Source: Clostridia bacterium (lineage in GTDB: Bacteria > Bacillota > Clostridia > Christensenellales > UBA3700). Taken from it: a DNA stretch of 64,000 nt. Position 1 is the first letter of the stretch. Every line of letters starts with the position of its first letter. Shown piece by piece: positions 43,436 to 57,284 of the stretch. The notes under the pieces were generated by a model. The model was not told the DNA's origin, searched no databases, and worked only from the letters and a program-made list of their open reading frames with translations. The DNA lies in NCBI GenBank assembly GCA_029060025.1, contig JAIDUV010000027.1:36085-100084 (forward strand), given 5' to 3'. Position numbers and translations under genes: made by a program.

Positions 43436-43487
43436 TGCACCAAAGGAAGGGGCGAGAGACTTTTTCGTCCTTTAAAAGGTTTGTACT

Positions 43488-44582
43488 ATGTTGAAAGAAG
43501 GTGAGGTGAGAATACCGTCGGGATGCGCGATTTCGGGCATATTTTCCAGAAGCGGAAAACTCACCAACGGAGAGAAGATCATTACGTCGATAGCCACTAT
43601 GCACGACAGATCCAACGGTTTAGGCGGCGGTTTTGCAGGGTATGGAATTTATCCGCAATACGCAGATTTTTATGCTTTTCATATTTTCTACGACGACAAT
43701 GAGATAAGAAAAGAGGCGGAGAATTTTCTCTACCAAAACTTTTTCATTGTCAATATGTCTATGATACCCATACGAAAGACCAAGAAGATATCTGACGAGC
43801 CGCTCATTTTGAGATACTTCGTCAAGCCTCTTGACGCAAGATTGCACGAGACAAATCTCGACGAAAAAGAATTTGTTGCCAGAATGGTAATAAAAGTTAA
43901 TACGACTATCAAAGGCGCGTATATCTTTTCAAGCGGAAAGAATATGGGAATTTTCAAGGCGGTAGGTTATCCCGAGGACGTAGGAGAGTATTATAGGCTG
44001 GAGGAATACGACGCTTACTGTTGGACGGCGCACGGCAGATATCCGACTAATACGCCCGGTTGGTGGGGCGGAGCGCACCCATTCGGTATGCTTGATTATT
44101 CCGTCGTGCACAACGGAGAAATTTCTTCTTACGACGCCAACAGACGGTATATAGAGATGTTTGGATATAAGTGTACGCTTATGACGGACACCGAAGTAAT
44201 TGCTTACGTCGTAGACTTTTTATGCCGCCGTCAGGGCTTGAGTATGCAGGAGATGGCAGGGGTCATAGCCGCGCCGTTCTGGAGTACGATAGAGAAAAAA
44301 TCTCCCGAGGAGAGAGCGCTTGCCGAATACTTGCGCAATACTTTCTCAAGTTTGCTTATCACCGGACCTTTTAGCATAATGGTGGGATTTGAAAACGGAC
44401 TTATGGCGCTCAACGACAGGCTTAAGTTGCGCAGTATGGTCGTGGGTGAAAAGGACGATATGACGTATATCGCAAGCGAAGAATGCGCTATAAGAGTAAT
44501 TGAGCCAAACCTTGACAGAATTTGGTCACCGAGGGGCGGAGAACCTGTAATAGTCACTCTTGACAAAAAGGAGGGAAAATAA
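43488..44582 (+). CDS. Glutamate synthase, glutaminase subunit (GltB1 type)
   Basis: A 364-residue class II glutamine amidotransferase equal to the N-terminal domain of large glutamate synthases. It releases ammonia from glutamine for the FMN subunit encoded next. The catalytic Cys lies at residue 13 (IPSGCAISGIF) after a short propeptide, and amidotransferase motifs HGRYPTNTPGWWGGAHPFG, VHNGEISSYDANRRY and TDTEVIAY are clear. In most bacteria this domain is part of a single large GltB; the split form occurs in archaea, Thermotoga and many Clostridia. The stop is followed after 1 bp by the next ATG. Confidence 0.92.
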   Translation: MLKEGEVRIPSGCAISGIFSRSGKLTNGEKIITSIATMHDRSNGLGGGFAGYGIYPQYADFYAFHIFYDDNEIRKEAENFLYQNFFIVNMSMIPIRKTKKISDEPLILRYFVKPLDARLHETNLDEKEFVARMVIKVNTTIKGAYIFSSGKNMGIFKAVGYPEDVGEYYRLEEYDAYCWTAHGRYPTNTPGWWGGAHPFGMLDYSVVHNGEISSYDANRRYIEMFGYKCTLMTDTEVIAYVVDFLCRRQGLSMQEMAGVIAAPFWSTIEKKSPEERALAEYLRNTFSSLLITGPFSIMVGFENGLMALNDRLKLRSMVVGEKDDMTYIASEECAIRVIEPNLDRIWSPRGGEPVIVTLDKKEGK

Positions 44583-44583
44583 T

Positions 44584-46089
44584 ATGTCGATAAATTATAT
44601 ATATCCTCCGTATGAAGTCGTAAGAAATTTTAGTAAGTGCATAAATTGCAAGATATGCGTCAAGCAGTGCGCCAACGAGGTGCATACTTTTGACGAGAAG
44701 AAAGGCATAATGCTTGCCGATGATACCAAGTGCGTCAACTGTCACAGGTGCGTTACCACTTGCCCTACGAGAGCGCTAAAGATTGTCAAATCTGACAATA
44801 CATATAAAGAAAACGCCAACTGGTCGGCGGAGTCTATGAAGGAGATTTACCGTCAGGCGGAGAGCGGCGGAGTTTTGTTGTCGTCTATGGGTAATCCTCA
44901 GCCTTTGCCGGTGTATTGGGACAAGATACTTATCAATGCTTCGCAGGTAACAAATCCCTCTATCGACCCATTGAGAGAACCTATGGAAACTACGGTATTC
45001 TTGGGTAGTAAACCCGATAAAATCGTCAGAGACGAAAATGGCAAAATCGTTGACAATCTGTCACCGCAACTCAAATTGAGTACGCCTATTATGTTTTCGG
45101 CAATGAGTTATGGCTCTATAAGTTACAACGCTCACGCGGCGCTTGCCAAGGCGGCGGAAAAGTTGGGAATATTCTATAACACAGGCGAGGGCGGTCTACA
45201 CGAGGACTTTTATCAGTACGGCAAAAATACTATCGTGCAAGTTGCGTCGGGGAGATTTGGCGTATATAAAGATTATCTTGAGGCGGGCGAGTGTATAGAA
45301 ATCAAGATAGGTCAAGGCGCTAAGCCTGGTATAGGCGGACACTTGCCGGGCGCAAAGATCGTGGGAGACATCTCAAAGACGAGAATGATACCTGTAGGCA
45401 GTGACGCCATATCTCCCGCGCCTCACCACGATATTTATTCTATTGAAGACTTGCGTCAACTTGTATTTTCTCTCAAAGAAGCAACAGGATATAAGAAGCC
45501 AATCGCAGTCAAAGTCGCGGCAGTGCACAACGTGGCTGCCGTCGCAAGCGGTATTGCTAGAAGTGGCGCAGATATAATCGTCATTGACGGCTTTAGAGGT
45601 GGCACCGGAGCGGCGCCAACGAGAATAAGAGACAACGTGGGTATTCCTATCGAACTTGCCCTTGCTAGCGTAGACAAGAGACTGCGTGACGAGGGTATCA
45701 GAGGCAACGTGTCTTTGGTAGTAGGCGGCTCTATTCGCAACAGCGCGGACGTCATAAAAGCAATTGCATTGGGCGCTGACGCTTGTTATATTGCCACTGC
45801 GGCGCTTATGGCAATGGGCTGTCACCTTTGCAGGTCTTGTCACCTCGGTAAATGCAATTGGGGTATCGCAACTCAAGTGCCGGAACTCGTAAAGAGACTT
45901 GACCCCGAGGTCGGCTGTAACCGACTTGTCAACCTCGTCACCGCTTGGACGCACGAAATCAAAGAGATGATGGGCGGTATGGGTATCAACTCTATAGAGG
46001 CGCTCAAAGGCAACAGGCTTATGCTTAGAGGCGTGGGACTTAATGAGAGGGAGTTGGAGATTTTAGGCATCAAACACGCCGGCGAATAA
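44584..46089 (+). CDS. Glutamate synthase, ferredoxin/FMN subunit (GltB2 type)
   Basis: A 501-residue synthase subunit. The N-terminus carries two 4Fe-4S ferredoxin motifs (CINCKICVKQC and CVNCHRCVTTC). The rest is the FMN barrel that reduces 2-iminoglutarate to glutamate: MFSAMSYGSISYNAHAALAKAAEKLG, GEGG, GIGGHLPGAKI, DGFRGGTGAAPTRIRDNVG, and cysteines CHLCRSCHLGKC for the 3Fe-4S cluster. The ATG at 44584 follows AAGGAGGG. The ferredoxin modules suggest electrons come from reduced ferredoxin or a separate oxidoreductase; no NADPH subunit lies in this window. Confidence 0.93.
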   Translation: MSINYIYPPYEVVRNFSKCINCKICVKQCANEVHTFDEKKGIMLADDTKCVNCHRCVTTCPTRALKIVKSDNTYKENANWSAESMKEIYRQAESGGVLLSSMGNPQPLPVYWDKILINASQVTNPSIDPLREPMETTVFLGSKPDKIVRDENGKIVDNLSPQLKLSTPIMFSAMSYGSISYNAHAALAKAAEKLGIFYNTGEGGLHEDFYQYGKNTIVQVASGRFGVYKDYLEAGECIEIKIGQGAKPGIGGHLPGAKIVGDISKTRMIPVGSDAISPAPHHDIYSIEDLRQLVFSLKEATGYKKPIAVKVAAVHNVAAVASGIARSGADIIVIDGFRGGTGAAPTRIRDNVGIPIELALASVDKRLRDEGIRGNVSLVVGGSIRNSADVIKAIALGADACYIATAALMAMGCHLCRSCHLGKCNWGIATQVPELVKRLDPEVGCNRLVNLVTAWTHEIKEMMGGMGINSIEALKGNRLMLRGVGLNERELEILGIKHAGE

Positions 46090-46100
46090 TGCGACCGCAT

Positions 46101-46212
46101 ATATCAGCCGTCTTTTTGCCGTAGGCGTCGGGTCTCAAGAAGTCGACGTGTACGGCAAGTACACTTGACGACTTCATTTCGCCCTAGCACGGACAAAAAT
46201 ACAACTAATCTC
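46101..46212. repeat. MITE-like hairpin element (copy 2) inside the glutamate synthase cluster
   Basis: Matches 1115-1222. The core AAGTCGACGTGTAC..GTACACTTGACGACTT is an imperfect palindrome, and GTCTTTTTGCCG near the left end pairs with CGGACAAAAATAC near the right. It separates the GltB2 and GltB3 genes. Confidence 0.72.
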
Positions 46213-46344
46213 TGCGGTTGTTCACGGCAAGATATAATGGCAAGTAAATTGAAATTTTGTCTATCTCTTTTTTGCCGAACATAAGCGCGTATAGCGGCTC
46301 ACTTGAGACAAAGAGTAAACTACTATAGCAGTGCGCTATCATAT

Positions 46345-46382
46345 TGTCATTTCGACTGCAGCGTAGCGTAATGGAGAAATCT
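46345..46382. repeat. Copy of the dispersed intergenic repeat
   Basis: TGTCATTTCGACTGCAGCGTAGC followed by AATGGAGAAATCT; the last 13 bases recur exactly at 59918-59930. Together with the MITE-like copy it accounts for much of the 340-bp gap 46090-46429. Confidence 0.55.
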
Positions 46383-46429
46383 AATCTAATAAATATCAAA
46401 TATTACTCCAAGAGGAGAAACAAAGAACA

Positions 46430-47152
46430 ATGTTAAAAATTGATTGTACCAATAAACACTTTTCTGAGATAGGAAAGTTGATACGCGAAACCAAAGAAAC
46501 TCAAATAGTAATCGACAATGCGCAAGGACACAGATATATTGCGTCGGGCGTGGGCGGCAAGGAGATAACTATCAATGGCACTCCCGGCAACGCAATGGGC
46601 GCATATCTTGACGGCTGTAAGATTGTAGTTAACGGCAGCGCGCAAGACGCTATCGGAGATACTATGAACGACGGACTTATTGTCATTCACGGCAACAGCG
46701 GAGACGCCACCGGATATTCTATGCGCGGCGGAAAGATTTTTATCAAAGGTGATGCGGGTTATCGCGCAGGTATACATATCAAGGCGTATAAGGATAAATT
46801 TCCGGTGATTGTCATTGGCGGAAAGGCAGGAAGTTTTCTTGGAGAATACCAAGCCGGCGGTATTATACTTGTGCTTGGCATTGACACCGACAGCAAGACA
46901 AACGTAGGTTATTTTACCGGCAACGGTATGCACGGCGGCAAGATAATCTTACGTAGCGAACAATTGCCCGACCTGCCCGAGCAAATAGTTGCAAGAAAGG
47001 CAAATGCCCAAGATCTAAAAGAGATAGAGCAGTACGTCAACGAGTATTGCGGATATTTTGGCAACGACCCCAAGGAGATAATGAGCAAGGATTTCTTTGT
47101 GTTGACGGCTAATAGCGCGAATCCGTATAAGCAATTATATACGTCGGTGTAA
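46430..47152 (+). CDS. Glutamate synthase, GXGXG subunit (GltB3 type)
   Basis: A 240-residue beta-helix protein equal to the C-terminal GXGXG domain of glutamate synthase. Repeated turns of the form GNAMGAYLDGCKIVVNG, QDAIGDTMNDGLIVIHG and GDATGYSMRGGKIFIKG are diagnostic. The domain has a structural role, supporting the other two subunits. AGAGGAG lies before the ATG. It is separated from the second subunit gene by 340 bp of repeat sequence, and no clear promoter is seen in the gap, so transcription must either cross the repeats or start at an unrecognised site. Confidence 0.92.
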   Translation: MLKIDCTNKHFSEIGKLIRETKETQIVIDNAQGHRYIASGVGGKEITINGTPGNAMGAYLDGCKIVVNGSAQDAIGDTMNDGLIVIHGNSGDATGYSMRGGKIFIKGDAGYRAGIHIKAYKDKFPVIVIGGKAGSFLGEYQAGGIILVLGIDTDSKTNVGYFTGNGMHGGKIILRSEQLPDLPEQIVARKANAQDLKEIEQYVNEYCGYFGNDPKEIMSKDFFVLTANSANPYKQLYTSV

Positions 47153-47174
47153 AATTGAAAGACGGCTGGCAAGA

Positions 47175-47272
47175 GGTATTTGCATTAGTACCGACATATT
47201 TTTTAGTGAGAGTAATCTAAAAATCGCAAATTGTTTAAACCAAAAACTATGATGTACTTAATGCAAACACCA
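47175..47272. repeat. Imperfect long-range inverted repeat after the GltB3 gene
   Basis: GGTATTTGCATTAGTAC at 47176-47192 is nearly the reverse complement of GTACTTAATGCAAACACC at 47254-47271. The 60-bp spacer is AT-rich. It may be a decayed MITE-like element or a transcript end structure. Confidence 0.4.
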
Positions 47273-47320
47273 TCTTTTCGCCTTGCGTAAGTCTAACTTA
47301 TATCAACTGTAAATTATAGA

Positions 47321-47599
47321 TTAGTTATCAAAAATTTCCTGTCCCATAGCAAGCCCAAAGGCAAAAGCCTCTCTGTATACATCATAACCGTAGAGAACGG
47401 TTTCGCGTAAGTGCAGGTCTTGCAATTCGTTAAATTGTTGCAAAAGTTTGGGGTTGTCGGCAATTTGTTTTTGAAAATCTTCAATTTTATCAACTAAGTC
47501 GTCTAAAGTTTTGTTATACTCGTCACTTGAAGTGGGGTTATCCAAGTTACCTCGTGTTCCCATCAACATTTGCATAATAGCAGAATTTTTTTGTTTCAT
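47321..47599 (-). CDS. Small hypothetical protein, possibly DUF6809-like
   Basis: A 92-residue soluble, helical, acidic protein. The middle (TLDDLVDKIEDFQKQIADNPKLLQQFNELQDLHLRE) looks like a coiled coil or helical hairpin, and the end ETVLYGYDVYREAFAFGLAMGQEIF is hydrophobic on one face. The layout resembles short Clostridia proteins grouped as DUF6809, but this is a weak impression. The ATG at 47599 has AAGGAGC 6 bp upstream. It is antisense to the surrounding nitrogen genes and stands alone. Confidence 0.65.
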   Translation of the reverse strand: MKQKNSAIMQMLMGTRGNLDNPTSSDEYNKTLDDLVDKIEDFQKQIADNPKLLQQFNELQDLHLRETVLYGYDVYREAFAFGLAMGQEIFDN

Positions 47600-47737
47600 A
47601 GTTTGCTCCTTGTTCAATAAAAGTGTATATATTATTACATAAATTTTTGCAAAATACTTTACTTGCACATTTTTGTGCAAACATTTTTGTCCAACTAATA
47701 AATCTAATAATTTTTATATATTTACTATTTACAAAAC

Positions 47738-47766
47738 TTGATATTTAAGATTTAGTATGATATAAT
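47738..47766 (+). promoter_or_regulatory. Promoter of the glnA operon
   Basis: TTGATA at 47738-47743, 17-bp spacer ending in TGA, TATAAT at 47761-47766. The 35-nt leader has no terminator. Confidence 0.8.
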
Positions 47767-47807
47767 TATAAAAATATTTAGGAAGTACGCCCCTAAAAGA
47801 GGTTTTT

Positions 47808-49109
47808 ATGAGTCAAACGGTAAAAGAAGTTTTGGATTTTGTAAAAGACAACGACGTCAAATTTGTCAAATTGACTTTTTGCGACTCCTTCGGAAATATC
47901 AAAAATATATCAATCATAGCCGACGAGTTGCCAAGCGCCTTCGAAAAGGGAGTATCATTTGAAGCCTATTCGGTGGGCGGCTTCGTCGACCCGGAAGAAA
48001 GCGACTTGTTGCTTTACCCAGACGCCTCAACTATTCAACTGTTGCCTTGGAGACCCCAGCACGGAAGCGTAGTGAGGTTTTTTTGTAAGATAAGACATAC
48101 CGACGGCAGAGACTTTGACGGTGACGGCAGAGGACTTCTTGCCAATGCGCAAAACAAACTTTCGCAGATGGGCTTGTCCTGTCTTATCGGCAGTGACTGC
48201 GAGTTCTATCTCTTCAAGTTGAACGAAGACGGAACGCCTACGCTCGAGCCGCACGATATGGCGGGGTATCTCGACGTTGCGCCGTTTGACAAAGGCGAAA
48301 ACGTAAGAAGAGATATTTGCCTTACGCTGGAGAGAATGGGTATCAAGCCTATCTCTTCTCACCACGAAAGAGGACCTGGACAAAATGAAATATGCTTCAA
48401 AGTCAACGACGCCCTTATGGCTGCGGACGACCTCTTGACATTCAAGACGGTGGTCAAAGCCGTGGCTAATATGAACGGACTTCACGCGTCTTTTATGCCA
48501 AAGCCGCTTAAGGACGAGATAGGAAGCGGTCTGCATATCAATTTGTCTCTTCTCAAAGACGGCGACAATTTGTTTGAACCGTCGCGCCTGTCGGGATCTA
48601 AAGAGGCTGAGAGTTTTGTTGCGGGCATACTTGCAAGGGCAAAGGAAATGGCGGTATTTCTCAATCCTACCGTCAACTCGTATGAGAGACTTGAAAACAA
48701 CGAAGATATAGAGGCTTACAATCAAATTGCTTGGTCGTATCTCAACGGTCGTCAATTGATAAGGATAAAAAAAGACGGACTTGCCAAGATGCAATTGCGT
48801 TCTGCAGACCCATCTTGCAATCCGTATATCGCGTACGCGCTCTTGCTATTTGCAGGCGCAGAGGGAATAGAGCAGGGGCTTAGATTGCCAAAGGAGTTGG
48901 ACGTCAACAACGCGGGCGAAGCAGAATGTCTGCCCGAAGACCTTATGAGCGCAATCCAACTTGCTAAAAACAGTGACTTTATCGCAAGGTACATACCTAG
49001 CAAGACGTTGAAAAAATTCTTTGAGTATAAGGAAAATATGTACAAGAATTATTCGCTGTCAAAGGATAAGGACGCTTTTATGACAAAGGCATACTTCAAT
49101 AAGATTTAA
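47808..49109 (+). CDS. glnA: Type I glutamine synthetase
   Basis: A 433-residue type I glutamine synthetase, the second such enzyme in the window. Motifs in order: KFVKLTFCDSFGNIKNI, the metal ligands in GSDCEFYLF, GPGQNEICF, GSGLHINLSL, and NPTVNSYERL, with the glutamate flap NEDIEAYNQIAWS. No adenylylation motif of the NLYDLPPEE kind is visible, as in Firmicutes enzymes. It leads a run of co-directional genes: ANTAR regulator, carA, carB-dapF and pyrG, all with short gaps. Pairing of glnA with an ANTAR gene is seen in other Clostridia. AGAGG precedes the ATG. Confidence 0.95.
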   Translation: MSQTVKEVLDFVKDNDVKFVKLTFCDSFGNIKNISIIADELPSAFEKGVSFEAYSVGGFVDPEESDLLLYPDASTIQLLPWRPQHGSVVRFFCKIRHTDGRDFDGDGRGLLANAQNKLSQMGLSCLIGSDCEFYLFKLNEDGTPTLEPHDMAGYLDVAPFDKGENVRRDICLTLERMGIKPISSHHERGPGQNEICFKVNDALMAADDLLTFKTVVKAVANMNGLHASFMPKPLKDEIGSGLHINLSLLKDGDNLFEPSRLSGSKEAESFVAGILARAKEMAVFLNPTVNSYERLENNEDIEAYNQIAWSYLNGRQLIRIKKDGLAKMQLRSADPSCNPYIAYALLLFAGAEGIEQGLRLPKELDVNNAGEAECLPEDLMSAIQLAKNSDFIARYIPSKTLKKFFEYKENMYKNYSLSKDKDAFMTKAYFNKI

Positions 49110-49138
49110 GCGAAGATAGATAATAAAATGCAACAGTG

Positions 49139-49158
49139 GGTGCGCAGATAGGCGCACC
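49139..49158 (+). promoter_or_regulatory. Intercistronic hairpin with a six-base loop before the ANTAR gene
   Basis: GGTGCGC and GCGCACC form a perfect 7-bp GC-rich stem around AGATAG, ending 5 bp before the ribosome site GGAGAG. There is no T-run. The loop has A at position 1 but T, not G, at position 4. Confidence 0.45.
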
Positions 49159-49173
49159 GGTGTAGGAGAGAAC

Positions 49174-49743
49174 GTGGCAAGTGCCCTAATAGTGTCGACA
49201 GCGGAATATGTGAGTAAGTTTTCGGCAATGTTGACCGAAGTGGGCTTTGCTGACGTCTATCAGGCTCATTCGGGAGTTGAGGCAAGACATCTGATAGTCG
49301 AAAGGCAATACGCGCTTATGATAATCAATGCTCCTCTCGTCGACGAGTTTGGATACGACCTTGCGATATACGCGGTGGAAAATACGACTATGAGCGTACT
49401 TATGCTGGCGCGGGGAGACGTGTGCGAGGCGGTGGAAAACAAAGTCGAAGATTACGGAGTTGTGGTTATGTCAAAGCCGGTGACGGCAGAAGGCTTGTTT
49501 AAGACCTTGAAAGCGCTGTACGCCAATCACAACCGAATAAATTCGATAGTGCTAAGCAATCGCAGATTGCAAGACAAGATAGAGGAACTCAAACTGGTGG
49601 ACAGGGCAAAGTGCTTGCTTATCTCACGCGAAGGAATGAGCGAAGAGCAGGCGCATAAGTATATCGAAACCGCCGCTATGGATATGAGAGTGTCCAAAAA
49701 ACAAATTGCTGAAAAAATTATATCAATAAAACAATACGATTAA
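49174..49743 (+). CDS. ANTAR-domain RNA-binding regulator with a degenerate receiver
   Basis: A 189-residue protein. Residues 1-118 have the receiver fold, but the phosphoacceptor position is Asn52 (LMIINAPL) and the acidic pair after the first strand is missing; the KP lysine (Lys101) remains. Residues about 128-183 are an ANTAR domain (RRLQDKIEELKLVDRAKCLLI..EEQAHKYIETAAMDMRVSKKQIAEKII), the module that binds dual-hexaloop RNA and prevents transcription termination. A likely target is the glnN leader in this window. Translation starts at GTG with GGAGAG 5 bp upstream. Loss of the Asp suggests control by ligand or partner binding rather than phosphorylation. Confidence 0.9.
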   Translation: MASALIVSTAEYVSKFSAMLTEVGFADVYQAHSGVEARHLIVERQYALMIINAPLVDEFGYDLAIYAVENTTMSVLMLARGDVCEAVENKVEDYGVVVMSKPVTAEGLFKTLKALYANHNRINSIVLSNRRLQDKIEELKLVDRAKCLLISREGMSEEQAHKYIETAAMDMRVSKKQIAEKIISIKQYD

Positions 49744-49759
49744 GAAAAAAGAGGTAGAA

Positions 49760-50838
49760 ATGAAAAAAGTTTATCTTATTCTCGAAAACGGTAAGGTCTT
49801 TGAAGGCGAGTCGATCGGCGTCGAAGGCGAAGTAATCGGCGAAGTAGTCTTTACCACTGCAATGACAGGATATCTTGAGACTTTGACAGACCCAAGTTAT
49901 TACGGTCAGATAGTTTGTCAGACCTTTCCGCTGATAGGTAACTACGGCGTTATCGAAGAGGACTTTGAGTCTCCGAGCAGCGCGGTCAAGGGATATATCG
50001 TCAGAGATATATGCGACGAGCCGTCCAATTTCCGCTCCCAAGGCAAACTCGACGATATGCTCAAGAAGTTGGGCGTAATAGGTATCTGCGGAATAGACAC
50101 CAGAGAACTTACTAAGATCGTCAGAGAAAGCGGCGTTATGAACGGAATAATCACCGACAAGCCTACGCTCGACAAGGAGCAAAAGACTGCCCTAAAAGAA
50201 TACGTCATTACCGATGCGGTCAAGAGCGTATCTTGCAAAGAAAAGAGAGTAGTCTGCAACGTCAAAAAGCCAAAGAAGAGAGTGGCGCTCCTTGATTACG
50301 GTATCAAGAGAAATATAATCGAGAAGTTGGCAAGAAGAGGATGCGAGGTTACTATTTTCCCGCACGACACTTCGGCTGAAGAGATAATTGAATTTGCTCC
50401 CGACGGAATTATGCTTTCCAACGGACCGGGCAACCCCGAAGAAAACGTATACGAGATTAAGCAAATCAAAAAACTCGTCAAGAGCGGTATACCAATGTTC
50501 GGTATCTGTATAGGACATCAGTTGCTTGCCCTTTCTCAAGGCGCAAAGACTTATAAACTCAAGTACGGTCACAGAGGCGGAAACCAACCTGTCAAAGATC
50601 TTGCAACAGGCAGAGTATACGTATCTACGCAAAATCACGGATACGCAGTCGACCTCGACACTCTTCCGAAGAGCGCCCAGGTGACTTTCGTCAACGTCAA
50701 CGACGGCACTTGCGAGGGACTCAACTATAAAAACGCAAACGTATTTTCGGTTCAGTTCCATCCCGAGGCTTGCGCAGGACCGCTTGACACAGGATATTTG
50801 TTTGACAGATTTATGGAGAATATGGAGGAGAGAAAGTA

Positions 50839-50839
<1 letters not shown>
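49760..50839 (+). CDS. carA: Carbamoyl phosphate synthase small subunit
   Basis: A 359-residue glutaminase subunit that supplies ammonia to CarB for carbamoyl phosphate, used in pyrimidine and arginine synthesis. The N-terminal domain has GYLETLTDPSYYGQI; the class I amidotransferase has LSNGPGNPEE, the catalytic Cys in FGICIGHQLL and the His/Glu in SVQFHPEA. Length is standard. GAGGT precedes the ATG, 16 bp after the ANTAR gene; the stop overlaps the carB start (TAATG), indicating coupled translation. Confidence 0.96.
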
Positions 50840-56489
<5,650 letters not shown>

Positions 56490-56512
56490 GTTCAAACAAT
56501 TTGTTGAAAAAG

Positions 56513-56543
56513 AAAGAGAGTACATTTATATGCGCTCTCTTTT
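56513..56543 (+). terminator. Terminator after pyrG
   Basis: AAAGAGAG and CTCTCTTT form an 8-bp stem with a 14-nt loop and a short T-run. The following 190 bp hold no gene I can support. Confidence 0.55.
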
Positions 56544-56732
56544 GTTATATCCCAACAACGGCGTATGTATGGTTTGTTTTAGGTATGTATTTTGATATTA
56601 CGCTAACAAATGCAGAAATCATTGCGATTTTAAAGCGCATTTATTGTGTATCGGGATATAGTTGTATTTTAGCATATTTGATTTATAAAAGTCAAGTTAA
56701 TTTATATAACTAGTCAAATTTAGTATTCTATG

Positions 56733-56756
56733 TTTCCACTTTGGAAATACTATAAT
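56733..56756. promoter_or_regulatory. Operator-like palindrome and -10 box of the XRE gene
   Basis: TTTCCA-CTT-TGGAAA (56733-56747), a perfect inverted repeat, ends 3 bp before TATAAT (56751-56756). The position fits autoregulation by the XRE protein encoded downstream. Confidence 0.5.
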
Positions 56757-56789
56757 ATAAATACAGTGTAATAGTTGGGGAGATATCGT

Positions 56790-57125
56790 ATGCTTGATTT
56801 GTCAGACGGAAGAGCAATCTATGAAAAAGTAAATAGATTGAGAGAAGAAAAAGGATGGACCATATATAAATTAGCGGAGGCAGCAGGCGTTTCGAAGGCG
56901 GCTTTATACAATTGGAGAGAAAAGGGGTCTATTCCGTCTTTAATTGTGCTTGATTCACTGTGCGGAGCATTTGAAATCACAATCATTGATTTTCTTTTGG
57001 ACGGAGACGAACTTATGTCTTTGACGCAAGAGCAAAAGACGCTTTTGGATGAATTGGGTACGTTGACTTCGTCACAGCGTAAGGCGCTGATAAATTTAGT
57101 CAGAGAATTTAAACGCAAAGACTGA
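56790..57125 (+). CDS. XRE-family regulator with a C-terminal helical region
   Basis: A 111-residue protein. Residues 10-70 are an HTH of the Cro/C1 kind: LREEKGWTIYKLAEAAGVSKAALYNWREKGSIPSLIVLDSLCGAFEITIIDFL. The C-terminal 40 residues (LTQEQKTLLDELGTLTSSQRKALINLVREFKRKD) form one or two amphipathic helices, probably for dimerisation. The ATG at 56790 follows GGGGAGA; an in-frame TTG at 56775 overlaps that site. The palindrome upstream may be its own operator. Other targets are unknown. Confidence 0.87.
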   Translation: MLDLSDGRAIYEKVNRLREEKGWTIYKLAEAAGVSKAALYNWREKGSIPSLIVLDSLCGAFEITIIDFLLDGDELMSLTQEQKTLLDELGTLTSSQRKALINLVREFKRKD

Positions 57126-57161
57126 TAAGTGACGCAAATCAAATTTTGAGCGTATAATAAT

Positions 57162-57194
57162 GGCAGTATAAATGATATTTATACTGCCGTTTTT
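57162..57194 (+). terminator. Terminator of the XRE gene
   Basis: GGCAGTATAAAT and ATTTATACTGCC form a perfect 12-bp stem followed by GTTTTTC. Confidence 0.92.
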
Positions 57195-57284
57195 CTTGAC
57201 AATCGGTTATATCGGGGATAAAATATACTAAATACTTAGAATAATATAATATATTTATAATGATATATAAATGTGGAGGTAAAA

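Noticed and set aside
43436-43487. A second ANTAR-type target in the glutamate synthase leader (AAAGG in a possible loop)
   Set aside because: The best fold has a seven-base loop, a mismatch in the stem and no terminator, so the pattern is not met.
56501-56713. A 70-codon frame after pyrG with two hydrophobic stretches
   Set aside because: Its start would be a TTG without a ribosome site, and the frame begins inside the pyrG terminator. A small membrane protein is not excluded but lacks support.
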